Assembly: GCA_038246545.1 (NCBI GenBank)
Contig: JBBRVW010000020.1
Span: forward strand, 10,781 to 74,780
Direction of reading: 5' to 3'
DNA length: 64,000 nt
Origin: JBBRVW01 sp038246545
GTDB lineage: Bacteria; Actinomycetota; Actinomycetes; JACCUZ01
How positions within the stretch are numbered: position 1 is the first letter of the stretch; every line of letters starts with the position of its first letter. The notes beneath the pieces were generated by a model. It was not told the DNA's origin and did no database searches. It worked only from the letters and a program-made list of their open reading frames with translations. Below are positions 16,866 to 25,331 of this stretch, one piece after another. The position numbers were made by a program, and so were the translations under genes.

Positions 16866-18185
16866 GTGCGCATGACGATGCCGATGGTCGAGGGTGGCCG
16901 GCCCATCCTCCGTGCCCGGGTCTTCGGCTTCCCGGTGACCGTCGACATCTCCTTCCTGGTCATCGTCGCGATCCTCGGCTGGGCGCCCGGGGGGAGCGCG
17001 TCGTCGTTCGTGGTCTGGCTGGTGCTGGTGCCGCTCGCCGTTCTCGTGCACGAGCTCGGGCACGCCTTCGTGGCCCGGACGACCGGCGCCCGGCCGACCA
17101 TCCTGCTGGCCGGTCTCGGCGGTCTCACGTCCTACCTGCCGCCGGCGCCGGTGTCCCGCGGCCGGTCGGTCGCGATCTCGGTCGCCGGGCCGGCGGTGGG
17201 CATCGTCATCGGCGGTGCCCTGTTGGCGTACGGCTGGAGGGTGGGCGTCGCCGAGGGCAACCAGCTGGGCCGGCAGGTCCTCGGCACGGCCATCTACACC
17301 ACGCTCGGCTGGAGCGTCCTCAACCTGCTCCCGATCCTGCCGCTCGACGGGGGGCAGACCATGCGCGAGCTGCTGCCCGGCTCGCCGGCCAGGCGCGAGG
17401 TGCGCGCGGCGGCGGTGTCCGTCGTGGTCGCGGTCCTCGCCGCGGTGGCGGCCTACCGGGCCGGCTTCGTCTTCGGCGCCCTGCTGGCCGCGTTCTTCGT
17501 CTTCAGCAACGTCATGACGGTGCGCAACGCACGCGACCTGGACAAGGTCGACATCAACCAGCGGCTGGTCCAGCTGCTGTGGTCCGGCCAGCCGGGCGAG
17601 GCGCGCGCCCTGCTGGCGGAGCAGCCGACCGACAGCGCCGTGCACCCGCACGTTCGGGCCGCGGTGCGGGCGGCCCTCGACGACCCCGCCGGGGGCCGCC
17701 GCGAGCTCGAGGGTGCCGTCGGGCGCAACCCTGCCGACCCGACGGCGGCCAGCATGCTGCTGCTGAGCCACCGGACCCGCGAGGACTGGCCGGCCGTGCG
17801 AGACCTCGTCGCGAGCGGAGCGGCCGCCGACCCCGGCAGCGTGCTCGCCGCCCAGACCGTCGCGTTCCGGTCCGGGGCGAAGCGGGCCAGTGCCGAGATC
17901 GGGCAGGCCTGGCTGGACCGCGGTCCCGCCGGCGATGGGCCCGGCGACCTGTCCGGCCTGATCGGCTACAGCACGGCATGCGGCTGGGCCGGCGCCGGCG
18001 ACCTGGACCGCGGGCTGGCGGCGTTCGCGCGGGCGGCCGACCTCGGCTTCGCCGACCTCACCACCGTCGACAGCGACGACGACCTCGCGCCGCTGCGTCC
18101 GCAGCCCGGGTACGACGAGGCCCGCCGGCGGATCCGCCTGCGGGCCCTCGCCGCGGCCGAGCCCGGGGAGCAGCACGCCCCCTGA
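16866..18185 (+). CDS. site-2 protease family (M50) with C-terminal helical-repeat region
   Basis: The 439-residue membrane protein has the zinc metalloprotease motif HELGH (residues 62-66) and the second motif LLPILPLDGGQ (near 155-165), both intact, spread over several hydrophobic helices up to about residue 225. The last 200 residues are soluble and helix-rich, with repeated alanine-rich helix pairs like TPR, which most short bacterial M50 enzymes lack. Such proteases cut transmembrane anti-sigma factors or other membrane peptides. Starts are GTG at 16866 or ATG at 16872. No anti-sigma factor gene is adjacent, so its substrate is unknown. Confidence 0.85.
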   Translation: MRMTMPMVEGGRPILRARVFGFPVTVDISFLVIVAILGWAPGGSASSFVVWLVLVPLAVLVHELGHAFVARTTGARPTILLAGLGGLTSYLPPAPVSRGRSVAISVAGPAVGIVIGGALLAYGWRVGVAEGNQLGRQVLGTAIYTTLGWSVLNLLPILPLDGGQTMRELLPGSPARREVRAAAVSVVVAVLAAVAAYRAGFVFGALLAAFFVFSNVMTVRNARDLDKVDINQRLVQLLWSGQPGEARALLAEQPTDSAVHPHVRAAVRAALDDPAGGRRELEGAVGRNPADPTAASMLLLSHRTREDWPAVRDLVASGAAADPGSVLAAQTVAFRSGAKRASAEIGQAWLDRGPAGDGPGDLSGLIGYSTACGWAGAGDLDRGLAAFARAADLGFADLTTVDSDDDLAPLRPQPGYDEARRRIRLRALAAAEPGEQHAP

Positions 18186-18200
18186 GCCCGTCAATGCTGG

Positions 18201-20474
18201 CTAGCCGGCGGCCACCCGGTCGCGCTCGGCGACCCGTTGGGCCGGGAGGTGCACCTCGGGCCGGCCCTCGATGTGCAGCTGCGGCAGGAACCGCTCCCAG
18301 CTGCGGGGCAGCCACCAGTTCGCCCGGCCGAGCAGGTGCATCACCGACGGCACGAGCAGCATCCGCACCACCGTCGCGTCGATGAGGATCGCCGAGGCCA
18401 TGCCGATGCCGATCACCTTGAGGACGATGTCCGGGCTCGGGATGAACGCGGCGAACACCGCGACCATGATGGCCGCCGCTGCCGTGATGACCCGGCCGGT
18501 GCCGGCCAGCCCCTCGAGTATCGCGCGGTGGTTCTCGCTGGTACGCAGCCACGCTTCGCGCATCCGGCTGACGAGGAACACCTCGTAGTCCATCGACAGG
18601 CCGAAGAGCACGGCGAACATGAGTACCGGGACGAAGGCCGGCAGCGGCGTCTCGGTGTCGATGCCGACCAGGCGCCCGGCCCAGCCGCCCTGCAGGACGA
18701 GCGCGACCACGCCGTACGCCGCCGCGACCGACAGCAGGTTCATCGCGGCTGCCTTGAGGGCGACTGCGACGGAGCGGAACGAGACGAGCAGCAGGAGCAT
18801 CGAGAGCAGCACGACGCCGCCGATCAGCAGCGGGATCCGCTTGGCGATGTTGCTGGTCGAGTCGATCGAGGTCGCCGTCACGCCCCCGACGTGGACGTCC
18901 AGGCCGGTGCCTCGGGTTGCGGACGGCAGGACCGTGTCGCGCAGCCGGTGCACGAGGTCCTCGGTGCTCGCCGACTGCGGCCCGGTCGTGGGAACCACGG
19001 TGAACACCGCCGTGGTGCCGTCGGGGCTGACCGTGGCCGGCGTGACAGCGGCGACACCGCTGGTGGACGTCAGGGCACCCTCGACCTGTCGAAGCGCCGC
19101 CTCCGCGCCGGACGCCGGCAGCTCGGCGACCATGAGGAGCGGGCCGTTCGAGCCGGCGCCGAACGCGGTCGTCTGGGTGTCGTACGCGGTGCGGGTCGAG
19201 GTGCCCTCGCGGTTGTTGCCGGCGTCGGGGAAGCCGAACCGGACCCCGAGGAACGGCGAGGCCAGGGCCAGGAGCGCGACGACACCCACGACCGCGGCGA
19301 CCACCCGGTGCCGCTCGACCAGCCGGCTCCACCCCAGCCAGGCCCGGGACGGCTCGATGTGCCCCCCGGTCGCGACCTCGATCGCCCGGGGCCGCGCCAG
19401 CGGCAGCCGCAGCCGGTCGACGTGCCGGCCGAGGAAGCCCAGCAGGGCCGGGAACAGCGTGATGCTGGCGAGCAGCACGACGACCACGCCCAGGATGGTC
19501 ACGAGGGCGGCGCCGCGCATGAACGACAGGCCCATCGCGAACAGGCCGAGCATGCTCACGACCACGGTGCTGCCGGCGACCAGCACGGCCCGGCCCGCAG
19601 TGTCGAGGGTGGCCACCGTCGCGGCCCGCTCGTCCAGACCGACGGCGCGCCACTCGCGGAACCGGGTGACCATGAGCAGGGCGTAGTCGATGCCGATGCC
19701 GATGCCCATCATGGTGGCGAGCGAGGTCGACCAGTCCGGTGCGTCGACGACCGAGATGAGCACGGTGGTGAGCGTCGCGCTCACGGCGAGCCCGGCGACC
19801 GCGACCAGGATGGGCAGCCCGGCGGCGACGACGGACCCGAACGTCACGAGCAGGATCAGGGCCGCGGCGGCCAGGCCGATGCCCTCGGACCCGATGCTGC
19901 CCTGCTCGGCCTGCTGCACCGTCTGCCCGCCGAGCGCCACCTGCAGGCCGGCGATGGAAGCGGTGTCCGCGAGCTCGAGCATCCGCTGGCTGTCCGCCAC
20001 GGGCATGTCCGGCGGGTTCACGACGTCCAGCCGGGCGCGGGCGACCAGCGTCCGGCCGTCGGCGGCGATGCTGCCCGGCGCGGCGTAGGGGTCGTCGACC
20101 GCGGCGACGTGCGGCACCGCGGCCAGCTTCCCGAGCAGCGCGGTGACGTCGGCCCGGACCGCCGGGTCGGTGACCGGGCGCTGCGAGCGGACCACGACGT
20201 CGACGGCGTCACCGGACTGGGCCGGGAACTCGTCCTCGAGCAGCTGCTGGGCCGCGCTGGAGTCGGAGCCGGGGGCGGAGTAGTCGGCCTTGAAGTCGCC
20301 CCCCACGGTGGCGGCGAGCACCACGGCCGCGCCCAGGGCCACGACCCAGGTGACGACGGTGAGCAGCCGGTGTCGGTAGGCGAGGTCGGCGAGCCGGCCC
20401 AGCGGCCCCGGCCCGGGCCGGGTGGGAGAGGTGGGACCGGAGCGGGGGGCGGGCAGGGTCGACGGCTGCGTCAT
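18201..20474 (-). CDS. MMPL/RND family membrane transporter
   Basis: The 757-residue protein has the MMPL architecture: an N-terminal helix, a large external domain with the DAVDVVVRS-containing porter part (residues 60-190), five helices including GIGIDYALLMVTRFREW near 235, a second helix-porter half and GLSMDYEVFLVSRMREA near 640. These export lipids or drugs using the proton gradient. The stop lies 15 bases from the convergent protease stop. It is divergent from a TetR gene and has a palindrome at 20501-20517 in its promoter region. ATG at 20474 is preferred over an earlier in-frame ATG that lies upstream of the palindrome. Confidence 0.85.
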   Translation of the reverse strand: MTQPSTLPAPRSGPTSPTRPGPGPLGRLADLAYRHRLLTVVTWVVALGAAVVLAATVGGDFKADYSAPGSDSSAAQQLLEDEFPAQSGDAVDVVVRSQRPVTDPAVRADVTALLGKLAAVPHVAAVDDPYAAPGSIAADGRTLVARARLDVVNPPDMPVADSQRMLELADTASIAGLQVALGGQTVQQAEQGSIGSEGIGLAAAALILLVTFGSVVAAGLPILVAVAGLAVSATLTTVLISVVDAPDWSTSLATMMGIGIGIDYALLMVTRFREWRAVGLDERAATVATLDTAGRAVLVAGSTVVVSMLGLFAMGLSFMRGAALVTILGVVVVLLASITLFPALLGFLGRHVDRLRLPLARPRAIEVATGGHIEPSRAWLGWSRLVERHRVVAAVVGVVALLALASPFLGVRFGFPDAGNNREGTSTRTAYDTQTTAFGAGSNGPLLMVAELPASGAEAALRQVEGALTSTSGVAAVTPATVSPDGTTAVFTVVPTTGPQSASTEDLVHRLRDTVLPSATRGTGLDVHVGGVTATSIDSTSNIAKRIPLLIGGVVLLSMLLLLVSFRSVAVALKAAAMNLLSVAAAYGVVALVLQGGWAGRLVGIDTETPLPAFVPVLMFAVLFGLSMDYEVFLVSRMREAWLRTSENHRAILEGLAGTGRVITAAAAIMVAVFAAFIPSPDIVLKVIGIGMASAILIDATVVRMLLVPSVMHLLGRANWWLPRSWERFLPQLHIEGRPEVHLPAQRVAERDRVAAG

Positions 20475-20500
20475 GGCGTGTCCTCGGGCGACAGGAGAAA

Positions 20501-20517
20501 CGTTACGCTCCATAACG
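20501..20517. promoter_or_regulatory. probable TetR operator
   Basis: A 17-base imperfect dyad CGTTACG-CTC-CATAACG lies between the divergent MMPL and TetR genes, about 27 bases before the MMPL start; six of seven arm positions pair. It is the size and place of a TetR-family operator and could control both genes. Confidence 0.55.
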
Positions 20518-20634
20518 AACACGATGCGGCGTCACTTGTCAAGGGTCTTCACCTGTGTGATGCTGCGTAACACACATCGACGTCACACATCGACCCGTCC
20601 GGAGTTCCCCGGCCGTCGTCCGAGGAGGTCACCC

Positions 20635-21360
20635 GTGGTCGCTGAGCCCGCCGTCCTGAGCCGTCGCGAGCGGGCCCGGGTCGCGACCGTGGACGAGATC
20701 AAGGCCACCGCGCTGCAGCTGATGCGGGAGACCGGCACCACCGACATCCGGTTCACCGACATCGCCCGGGCGATGGGCATGACCCCGCCGGCGCTGTACC
20801 GCTACTTCGACGACCGCGACGAGCTGCTCACCGCGCTGATCGCGGACGCCTACGACACCCTCGGAGCGCGCATCGGCGCGGCCCTCGCCGCCCGTGCGGA
20901 GGACGACCTGGCCGGTCGCTGGGAGGCCGCGGCCGGCGTCTACCGGGACTGGGCACGCAGCGAGCCCCAGCAGTTCGCCCTGGTGCTGGGCATGCCGGTG
21001 CCCGGCTACGTCGCCCCCGACGAGGGCCCGACCACCGACGCCGCCAAGGCGGCGATGGCACAGCTCGCCAGCATCTTCGTCGCGGCCGCCCGCACCGGGC
21101 GGCTGGGGGAGCCGCTCATCCGCGAGGTGACGCAGGCGGTCGTCGACTGCGAGAAGGCCAAGCACGACGAGCTGGTCGGGATCGTGCCGCCGGAGAGCTT
21201 CCAGGCGATGCTGCAGACCTGGGCGATGCTGCACGGTTTCGTCAGCCTCGAGGCCTACGGCCACTTCGACTGGCTGGAGCCCGACGCCCGTGACTCGCTC
21301 TTCCGCAGCCACATCCGACTCGCCGCCAGGGCTGCCGGCCTTCCCGTGCCGCCGCCCTGA
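20635..21360 (+). CDS. TetR/AcrR family transcriptional regulator
   Basis: The 241-residue protein has a TetR helix-turn-helix, FTDIARAMGMTPPALYRYF at about residues 38-56, after the LQLMRETGTTDIRF helix, and a C-terminal ligand domain of the WHG type with HGFVSLEAYGHFDWL near 200. It should repress the divergent MMPL exporter when no ligand is present. I chose the GTG at 20635 because GAGGAGG lies seven bases before it. The dyad at 20501-20517 is the likely binding site. The ligand cannot be inferred. It ends in the same hairpin that contains the stop of the convergent GH15 gene. Confidence 0.88.
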   Translation: MVAEPAVLSRRERARVATVDEIKATALQLMRETGTTDIRFTDIARAMGMTPPALYRYFDDRDELLTALIADAYDTLGARIGAALAARAEDDLAGRWEAAAGVYRDWARSEPQQFALVLGMPVPGYVAPDEGPTTDAAKAAMAQLASIFVAAARTGRLGEPLIREVTQAVVDCEKAKHDELVGIVPPESFQAMLQTWAMLHGFVSLEAYGHFDWLEPDARDSLFRSHIRLAARAAGLPVPPP

Positions 21361-21391
21361 CGCACCCGCTCGCCGGGCGGCTGCTGCGTCA
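21358..21391. terminator. hairpin containing both convergent stop codons
   Basis: The arms TGACGCA (21358-21364) and TGCGTCA (21385-21391) are perfect complements and contain the stop codons of the TetR gene and of the convergent GH15 gene. An inner CCGC/GGCGG pairing extends the stem, so it could terminate both transcripts. Confidence 0.5.
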
Positions 21392-23329
21392 GCCGCCCCA
21401 GGGCAGCGCTTCCGGTCCGCCCTCCTCGGCGGAGACTCGTTCCTCGGCCCGGATCACGTGCATCACCGCGTTGATCAGCGCCAGATGCGTGAAGGCCTGC
21501 GGGAAGTTCCCGAGGTGCCGGCCGCTGTGCGGGTCGATCTCCTCGGCGTACAGCTCGAGCGGGCTGGCGTAGGCGAGCAGCCGCTCGCACAGCTTGCGGC
21601 CCTGCTCCAGCTCGCCGATCTCCACCAGCGCGGACACCAGCCAGAACGAGCAGATGGTGAAGCTGCCCTCCTCGCCGGCCAGTCCGTCGTCGGTCTCGGT
21701 CACCCGGTAGCGCAGCACCAGCCCGTCCACGGTGAGCTCGTCGGCGATCGCCCGCACGGTGGCCCGCACCCGCGGGTCGTCGGCCGGCAGGAACCGCATG
21801 AGGGGCAGCAGCAGCAGCGAGGCGTCGAGGGCGTCGGAGCCGTACCGCTGCACGAAGACGCCGCGCTCATCGACGCCGTGCGCGCAGATGTCGGCGTGGA
21901 TCTGGTCGGCCAGGGTCTGCCACTTGTCGGCGTACTGCGGTTCGTCGTGCATCCGGGCCAGCCGCGCGCCCCGGTCGAGGGCGACCCAGCACATCAGCTT
22001 GCTCGAGGTGAAGTGCTGCGGCTCCCCGCGCACCTCCCAGATCCCCCGGTCCGGCTCCTCCCAGTGCTCGGCCGCCTGCTCCACCTGCCGCTTGAGCACG
22101 GGCCACAGCGACTCCGGCAGCTGCTCGCGGGAGCGGGCGTGCAGGTACACCGAGTCCAGCACCGCACCCCAGACGTCGTGCTGGCGCTGGGAGTAGGCGC
22201 CGTTGCCGATCCGCACCGGGAAGGCGCCCTCGTAGCCGGACAGCTGCGGCAGCGAGGTCTCGACCAGCTCGCGCTCGCCACCCACGCCGTACATCACCTG
22301 CAGGTCCTCGCCGTCCCGACAGGCGTCGGCCACGAAGTAGAAGAAGTCGTCCGCCTCGCGGTCGAAGCCGAGGGTGTACAGCCCCCACAGCGCGAACGTC
22401 GAGTCCCGCACCCACGCGTAGCGATAGTCCCAGTTGCGCTCCCCGCCGGGCGTCTCCGGCAGCGAGGTGGTGGCCGCCGCTATCAGCGCACCGGTGGGGG
22501 CGTAGGTGAGGCCCTTGAGGGTGAGCGCGCTGCGCTGCAGGTAGCTGCGCCACGGGTGGTCCGGAAAGGTCCCGAGGGTGATCCACTGCCGCCAGTACTC
22601 CGACGTGCGGCGCAACCGCTGGTCGGCCTCCGCCATGTGCCGCGGCGGCGGGAGCGGCGACCAGGACAGCGCGACGAAGTGACTCTCGCCCTCGACCATC
22701 CGGGTCCGGGCGTGCAGCCCCGGACCCTCGATGCCTGGCCGGAGGTCGGTGGTCAGCCGAAGTGTCACGTCCGTGCCCTCGGCGGTCGCGACCACCTCGC
22801 CGTAGCCGTCGCCGGCGTACTGCCACACCGGCTCGGCGCGGCCGTAGTCGAGCACCGGCTCGCAGGTCATCGAGAGGTCGACCGAGCCGCTGACGCACCG
22901 GACGATCCGCAGCAGGCAGTGCTCGGCGTCGTAGTCGGTGGGGGAGCGGCTGTGGGTGCGGGAGCGCTCGTCGACGTTGTGCCAGGGGCCCATGGTGAGG
23001 ACGTCGCGGACCAGCATCCAGCCGGTCCGGGTCTGCCAGGTCGTCTCGACCATCAGGCTGCCGGGGAGGTACCGCCGGGCGGCCGGCACCATCTCGTCGT
23101 ACGGGCCGAGCCGGAACGCGCCGGCACCGCGGTCCAGCAGCGCGCTGAACACGCTGGGCGAGTCCGGCCGTGGCAGGCACATCCACTCGACCGCGCCGCT
23201 CGGCGCGATCAGGCAGTTGACCTCGCAGTCGGCCAGGAAGGCGTAGTCGGCGATCGGCGGGAACGGGCTCCGCCCGCTCGGGTGGGCGCTGCCGAACCCG
23301 GCCGCGCCCTCACCCGGGTTCTCGACCAT
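21389..23329 (-). CDS. glycoside hydrolase family 15 protein (glucoamylase/trehalase-like)
   Basis: This 646-residue cytoplasmic protein has an N-terminal beta-sandwich domain opening with PIADYAFLADCEVNCLIAPS at about residues 26-45 and an (alpha/alpha)6 barrel with RDSTFALWGLYTLGFDREAD near 315 and WVALDRGARLARM near 450. Such actinobacterial GH15 enzymes act on trehalose or short alpha-glucans. No signal peptide is seen. ATG start at 23329. It is the last of a minus-strand set with exonuclease III and hemerythrin genes upstream. Trehalase activity is an inference from similarity of domain layout; glucoamylase or glucodextranase activity is also possible. Confidence 0.8.
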   Translation of the reverse strand: MVENPGEGAAGFGSAHPSGRSPFPPIADYAFLADCEVNCLIAPSGAVEWMCLPRPDSPSVFSALLDRGAGAFRLGPYDEMVPAARRYLPGSLMVETTWQTRTGWMLVRDVLTMGPWHNVDERSRTHSRSPTDYDAEHCLLRIVRCVSGSVDLSMTCEPVLDYGRAEPVWQYAGDGYGEVVATAEGTDVTLRLTTDLRPGIEGPGLHARTRMVEGESHFVALSWSPLPPPRHMAEADQRLRRTSEYWRQWITLGTFPDHPWRSYLQRSALTLKGLTYAPTGALIAAATTSLPETPGGERNWDYRYAWVRDSTFALWGLYTLGFDREADDFFYFVADACRDGEDLQVMYGVGGERELVETSLPQLSGYEGAFPVRIGNGAYSQRQHDVWGAVLDSVYLHARSREQLPESLWPVLKRQVEQAAEHWEEPDRGIWEVRGEPQHFTSSKLMCWVALDRGARLARMHDEPQYADKWQTLADQIHADICAHGVDERGVFVQRYGSDALDASLLLLPLMRFLPADDPRVRATVRAIADELTVDGLVLRYRVTETDDGLAGEEGSFTICSFWLVSALVEIGELEQGRKLCERLLAYASPLELYAEEIDPHSGRHLGNFPQAFTHLALINAVMHVIRAEERVSAEEGGPEALPWGG

Positions 23330-23375
23330 GTACTGATCGTGGACCCGGGCGCCGCGCGGCGCCAGAGGCCGGCTC

Positions 23376-23876
23376 TCAAGCGATGGCGGCGTCCACCGTC
23401 TTCTTCATCGCCTTGGGTGCGAGCGGGGACCGCGGTGCCTTCTTCTTCATCGCGAGCATCCTGTCGCCGAGCTCGCCGAGCTGCTTGCGGCCCAGGCCCT
23501 CACGGACCTTGGGGAACCAGTCGTCCTCCTCCTCGCCCATGTGGTGCTCGACGTTCTCGATGAGCACCGTCATCTTCGGCGCGAATCGCTCGTGCGAGGC
23601 GTCCATCGCGACCAGCTCGAGGACCAGGAGGTCGGCGACGTGGTGCTCCTCGTAGGACTCGAGGATGTCGTCCTCGAGGTCGGGCAGCAGCCTGCGCACC
23701 TCGGGGTACATGCACTCGTTCTCCAGGTAGGTGTGGACCGTCAGCTCCTCGAGGATCTGCCGGGCGACCTTGTCCTTCGTGGCGTGCGCGTCCTCGCCGG
23801 CCTTCTCGAACTGGCGGAACAGCTTCCGCATCAGCTTGTGGTCCTCCTTGAGGAGGACGATCGCGTCCTTCGCCAC
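23376..23876 (-). CDS. hemerythrin-like HHE domain protein
   Basis: The 166-residue protein is a hemerythrin-type four-helix bundle: LLKEDHKLMRKLFRQFE at residues 8-24, HTYLENECMYPEV near 48-60, SYEEHHVADLLVLELV near 72-87 and ENVEHHMGEEEDDWFP near 106-121 supply the iron-binding His and Glu residues. A lysine-rich tail follows. It may bind oxygen or nitric oxide, or act in stress protection. I chose the GTG at 23876 because AAGGAG lies about eight bases before it; an earlier start would lack a ribosome site. It lies between the exonuclease III and GH15 genes on the same strand. Confidence 0.85.
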   Translation of the reverse strand: MAKDAIVLLKEDHKLMRKLFRQFEKAGEDAHATKDKVARQILEELTVHTYLENECMYPEVRRLLPDLEDDILESYEEHHVADLLVLELVAMDASHERFAPKMTVLIENVEHHMGEEEDDWFPKVREGLGRKQLGELGDRMLAMKKKAPRSPLAPKAMKKTVDAAIA

Positions 23877-23959
23877 GGCAGGGCTCCTTCGGTCGTCCGG
23901 GTGCGGGTCGGGTGCGTGCTGCCCGACGCCGGACGGTCGAAACAACGAGGTAGCGGGCG

Positions 23960-24742
23960 TCACCCCAGGTCGAGGTCGACGACGACGGGTGCGTGGTCGG
24001 AGGGTCCCTTCCCCTTCCGGGCGTCACGGTCGACGTAGGCGTCCGTCACGGCGCCGGCGAAGGCCGGGGTCGCGTAGACCAGGTCGATGCGCATCCCCAT
24101 GTTCTTGTGGAACATCCCGGCCCGGTAGTCCCAGTAGGTGAAGGGCCGGTCGTACTTCATCGGCCGGGGCACCACGTCCACCAGGCCGGTGTCGAGCAGC
24201 CGCGCGAGCGCGTTGCGCTCCGGCTCAGTGACGTGGGTCGAGCCGGCGAAGGCCGTGATGTCCCAGACGTCGTCGTCGGCCGGCGCGACGTTGTAGTCGC
24301 CGCAGACCGCGTACGGCGCCACGCCTGACGACAGCTCGGCCTCGACGGTGCCCCGCAGCGCGGCGAGCCACTCGAGCTTGTAGGTGTAGTGCTCGTGGCC
24401 GGGCTCGCGCCCGTTCGGCACGTACACCGACCACAGCCGGAGCGGGCCGCAGGTCGCCCCGAGGGCCCGGCACTCCGGTCCGGGGAAGCCCGGCTGGTCG
24501 CGCAGTCCGGCTGTGACATCGGCGAGGCCGACCCGGGACAGCAGCGCGACGCCGTTCCATCGCCCGTCGCCGTGCGTCGCGACCTGGTACCCCAGGGCCT
24601 CCACCTCCGCGCGTGGGAAGCCGTCGTCAGGGATCTTCGTCTCCTGCAGGCACACCACGTCCGGCCCGGTCAGCTCGAGCCACTCGAGCAGCCGGGGGAG
24701 CCGCGCGACGACGGAGTTGACGTTCCAGGTGGCGATCCGCAC
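23960..24742 (-). CDS. xthA: exodeoxyribonuclease III
   Basis: The 260-residue protein is a member of the exonuclease III/AP endonuclease family. Visible active-site pieces are WNVNS (residues 6-10), CLQETKI with the catalytic glutamate near 34, CGDYNVAP near 147-154 with Asp and Asn, and GPSDHAPVV at about 246-254 with the Asp-His dyad. It cuts at abasic sites and removes 3' blocking groups. Starts at ATG. It lies 83 bases upstream of the hemerythrin gene on the same strand. It completes the base-excision pathway started by glycosylases such as Mug. Confidence 0.93.
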   Translation of the reverse strand: MRIATWNVNSVVARLPRLLEWLELTGPDVVCLQETKIPDDGFPRAEVEALGYQVATHGDGRWNGVALLSRVGLADVTAGLRDQPGFPGPECRALGATCGPLRLWSVYVPNGREPGHEHYTYKLEWLAALRGTVEAELSSGVAPYAVCGDYNVAPADDDVWDITAFAGSTHVTEPERNALARLLDTGLVDVVPRPMKYDRPFTYWDYRAGMFHKNMGMRIDLVYATPAFAGAVTDAYVDRDARKGKGPSDHAPVVVDLDLG

Positions 24743-24836
24743 CCGCCGACTCTGCCAGACCGCGGACCCGGCCCGGCAGGCGCGACCTGCGCCCGCCGGG
24801 GCACGGGTGGATCGCGCCCCCTCGGAGGTCGGTGGG

Positions 24837-25268
24837 TCAGGCGGCCTCGGCGATGCCGACGTGCTTGGTCGCGGTCAGGACCCCGCGGCCGCGGCCGTCG
24901 TAGCTGCCCGAGGTGGTCGCGACGTCGAGGCAGTCGCGGCCGGTGGCGACCGTGACGTAGCGGGCATCCGCGCGGCAGCCGTTGCACGGGTCCACGGCGA
25001 CGGCGCGCGCCCGGTCGCCGTCGGGGACGACGGCCTCCACCCAGGCATGGGTGCCGCCCTCGCAGAGCAGGTGCCCCGAGACGTAGCGGGCGGGCAGCCC
25101 GAGAGCCCGGCAGGCGGCGAGCACGACGTGCGCGTGGTCCTGGTCCACTCCTCGCTCAGCACGGTCGGCGCGTCGGAGCGCGCCGGTTCGACCTGGAGCA
25201 CCGACGGCGTCTCCACCTCGCCGACGTGCACGAACTCGCAGCGCACGTGCAGCGTCCGAGCCGTCATG
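24837..25268 (-). pseudogene. transglutaminase-like protein, remnant
   Basis: Two parts remain. The first (25268 to about 25150) gives about 40 residues of the usual N-terminal region (MTARTLHVRCEFVHV). The second, in another frame, gives DQDHAHVVLAACRALGLPARYVSG and HAWVEAVV, the transglutaminase-core motif, ending in GRDCLDVATTSGSY. About 100 or more residues that normally lie between them are missing, and the residue of the catalytic cysteine of the family motif (CQDHAH) is an aspartate here. It is therefore a dead remnant produced by an internal deletion. It lies between the NCS1 permease gene and exonuclease III. Confidence 0.7.
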
Positions 25269-25331
25269 CGCAGGTCATCACCGGCCCGTGTTTCCGGGAC
25301 GTTGCGCCATGCGGACCGCGGTGCCGGTGCC

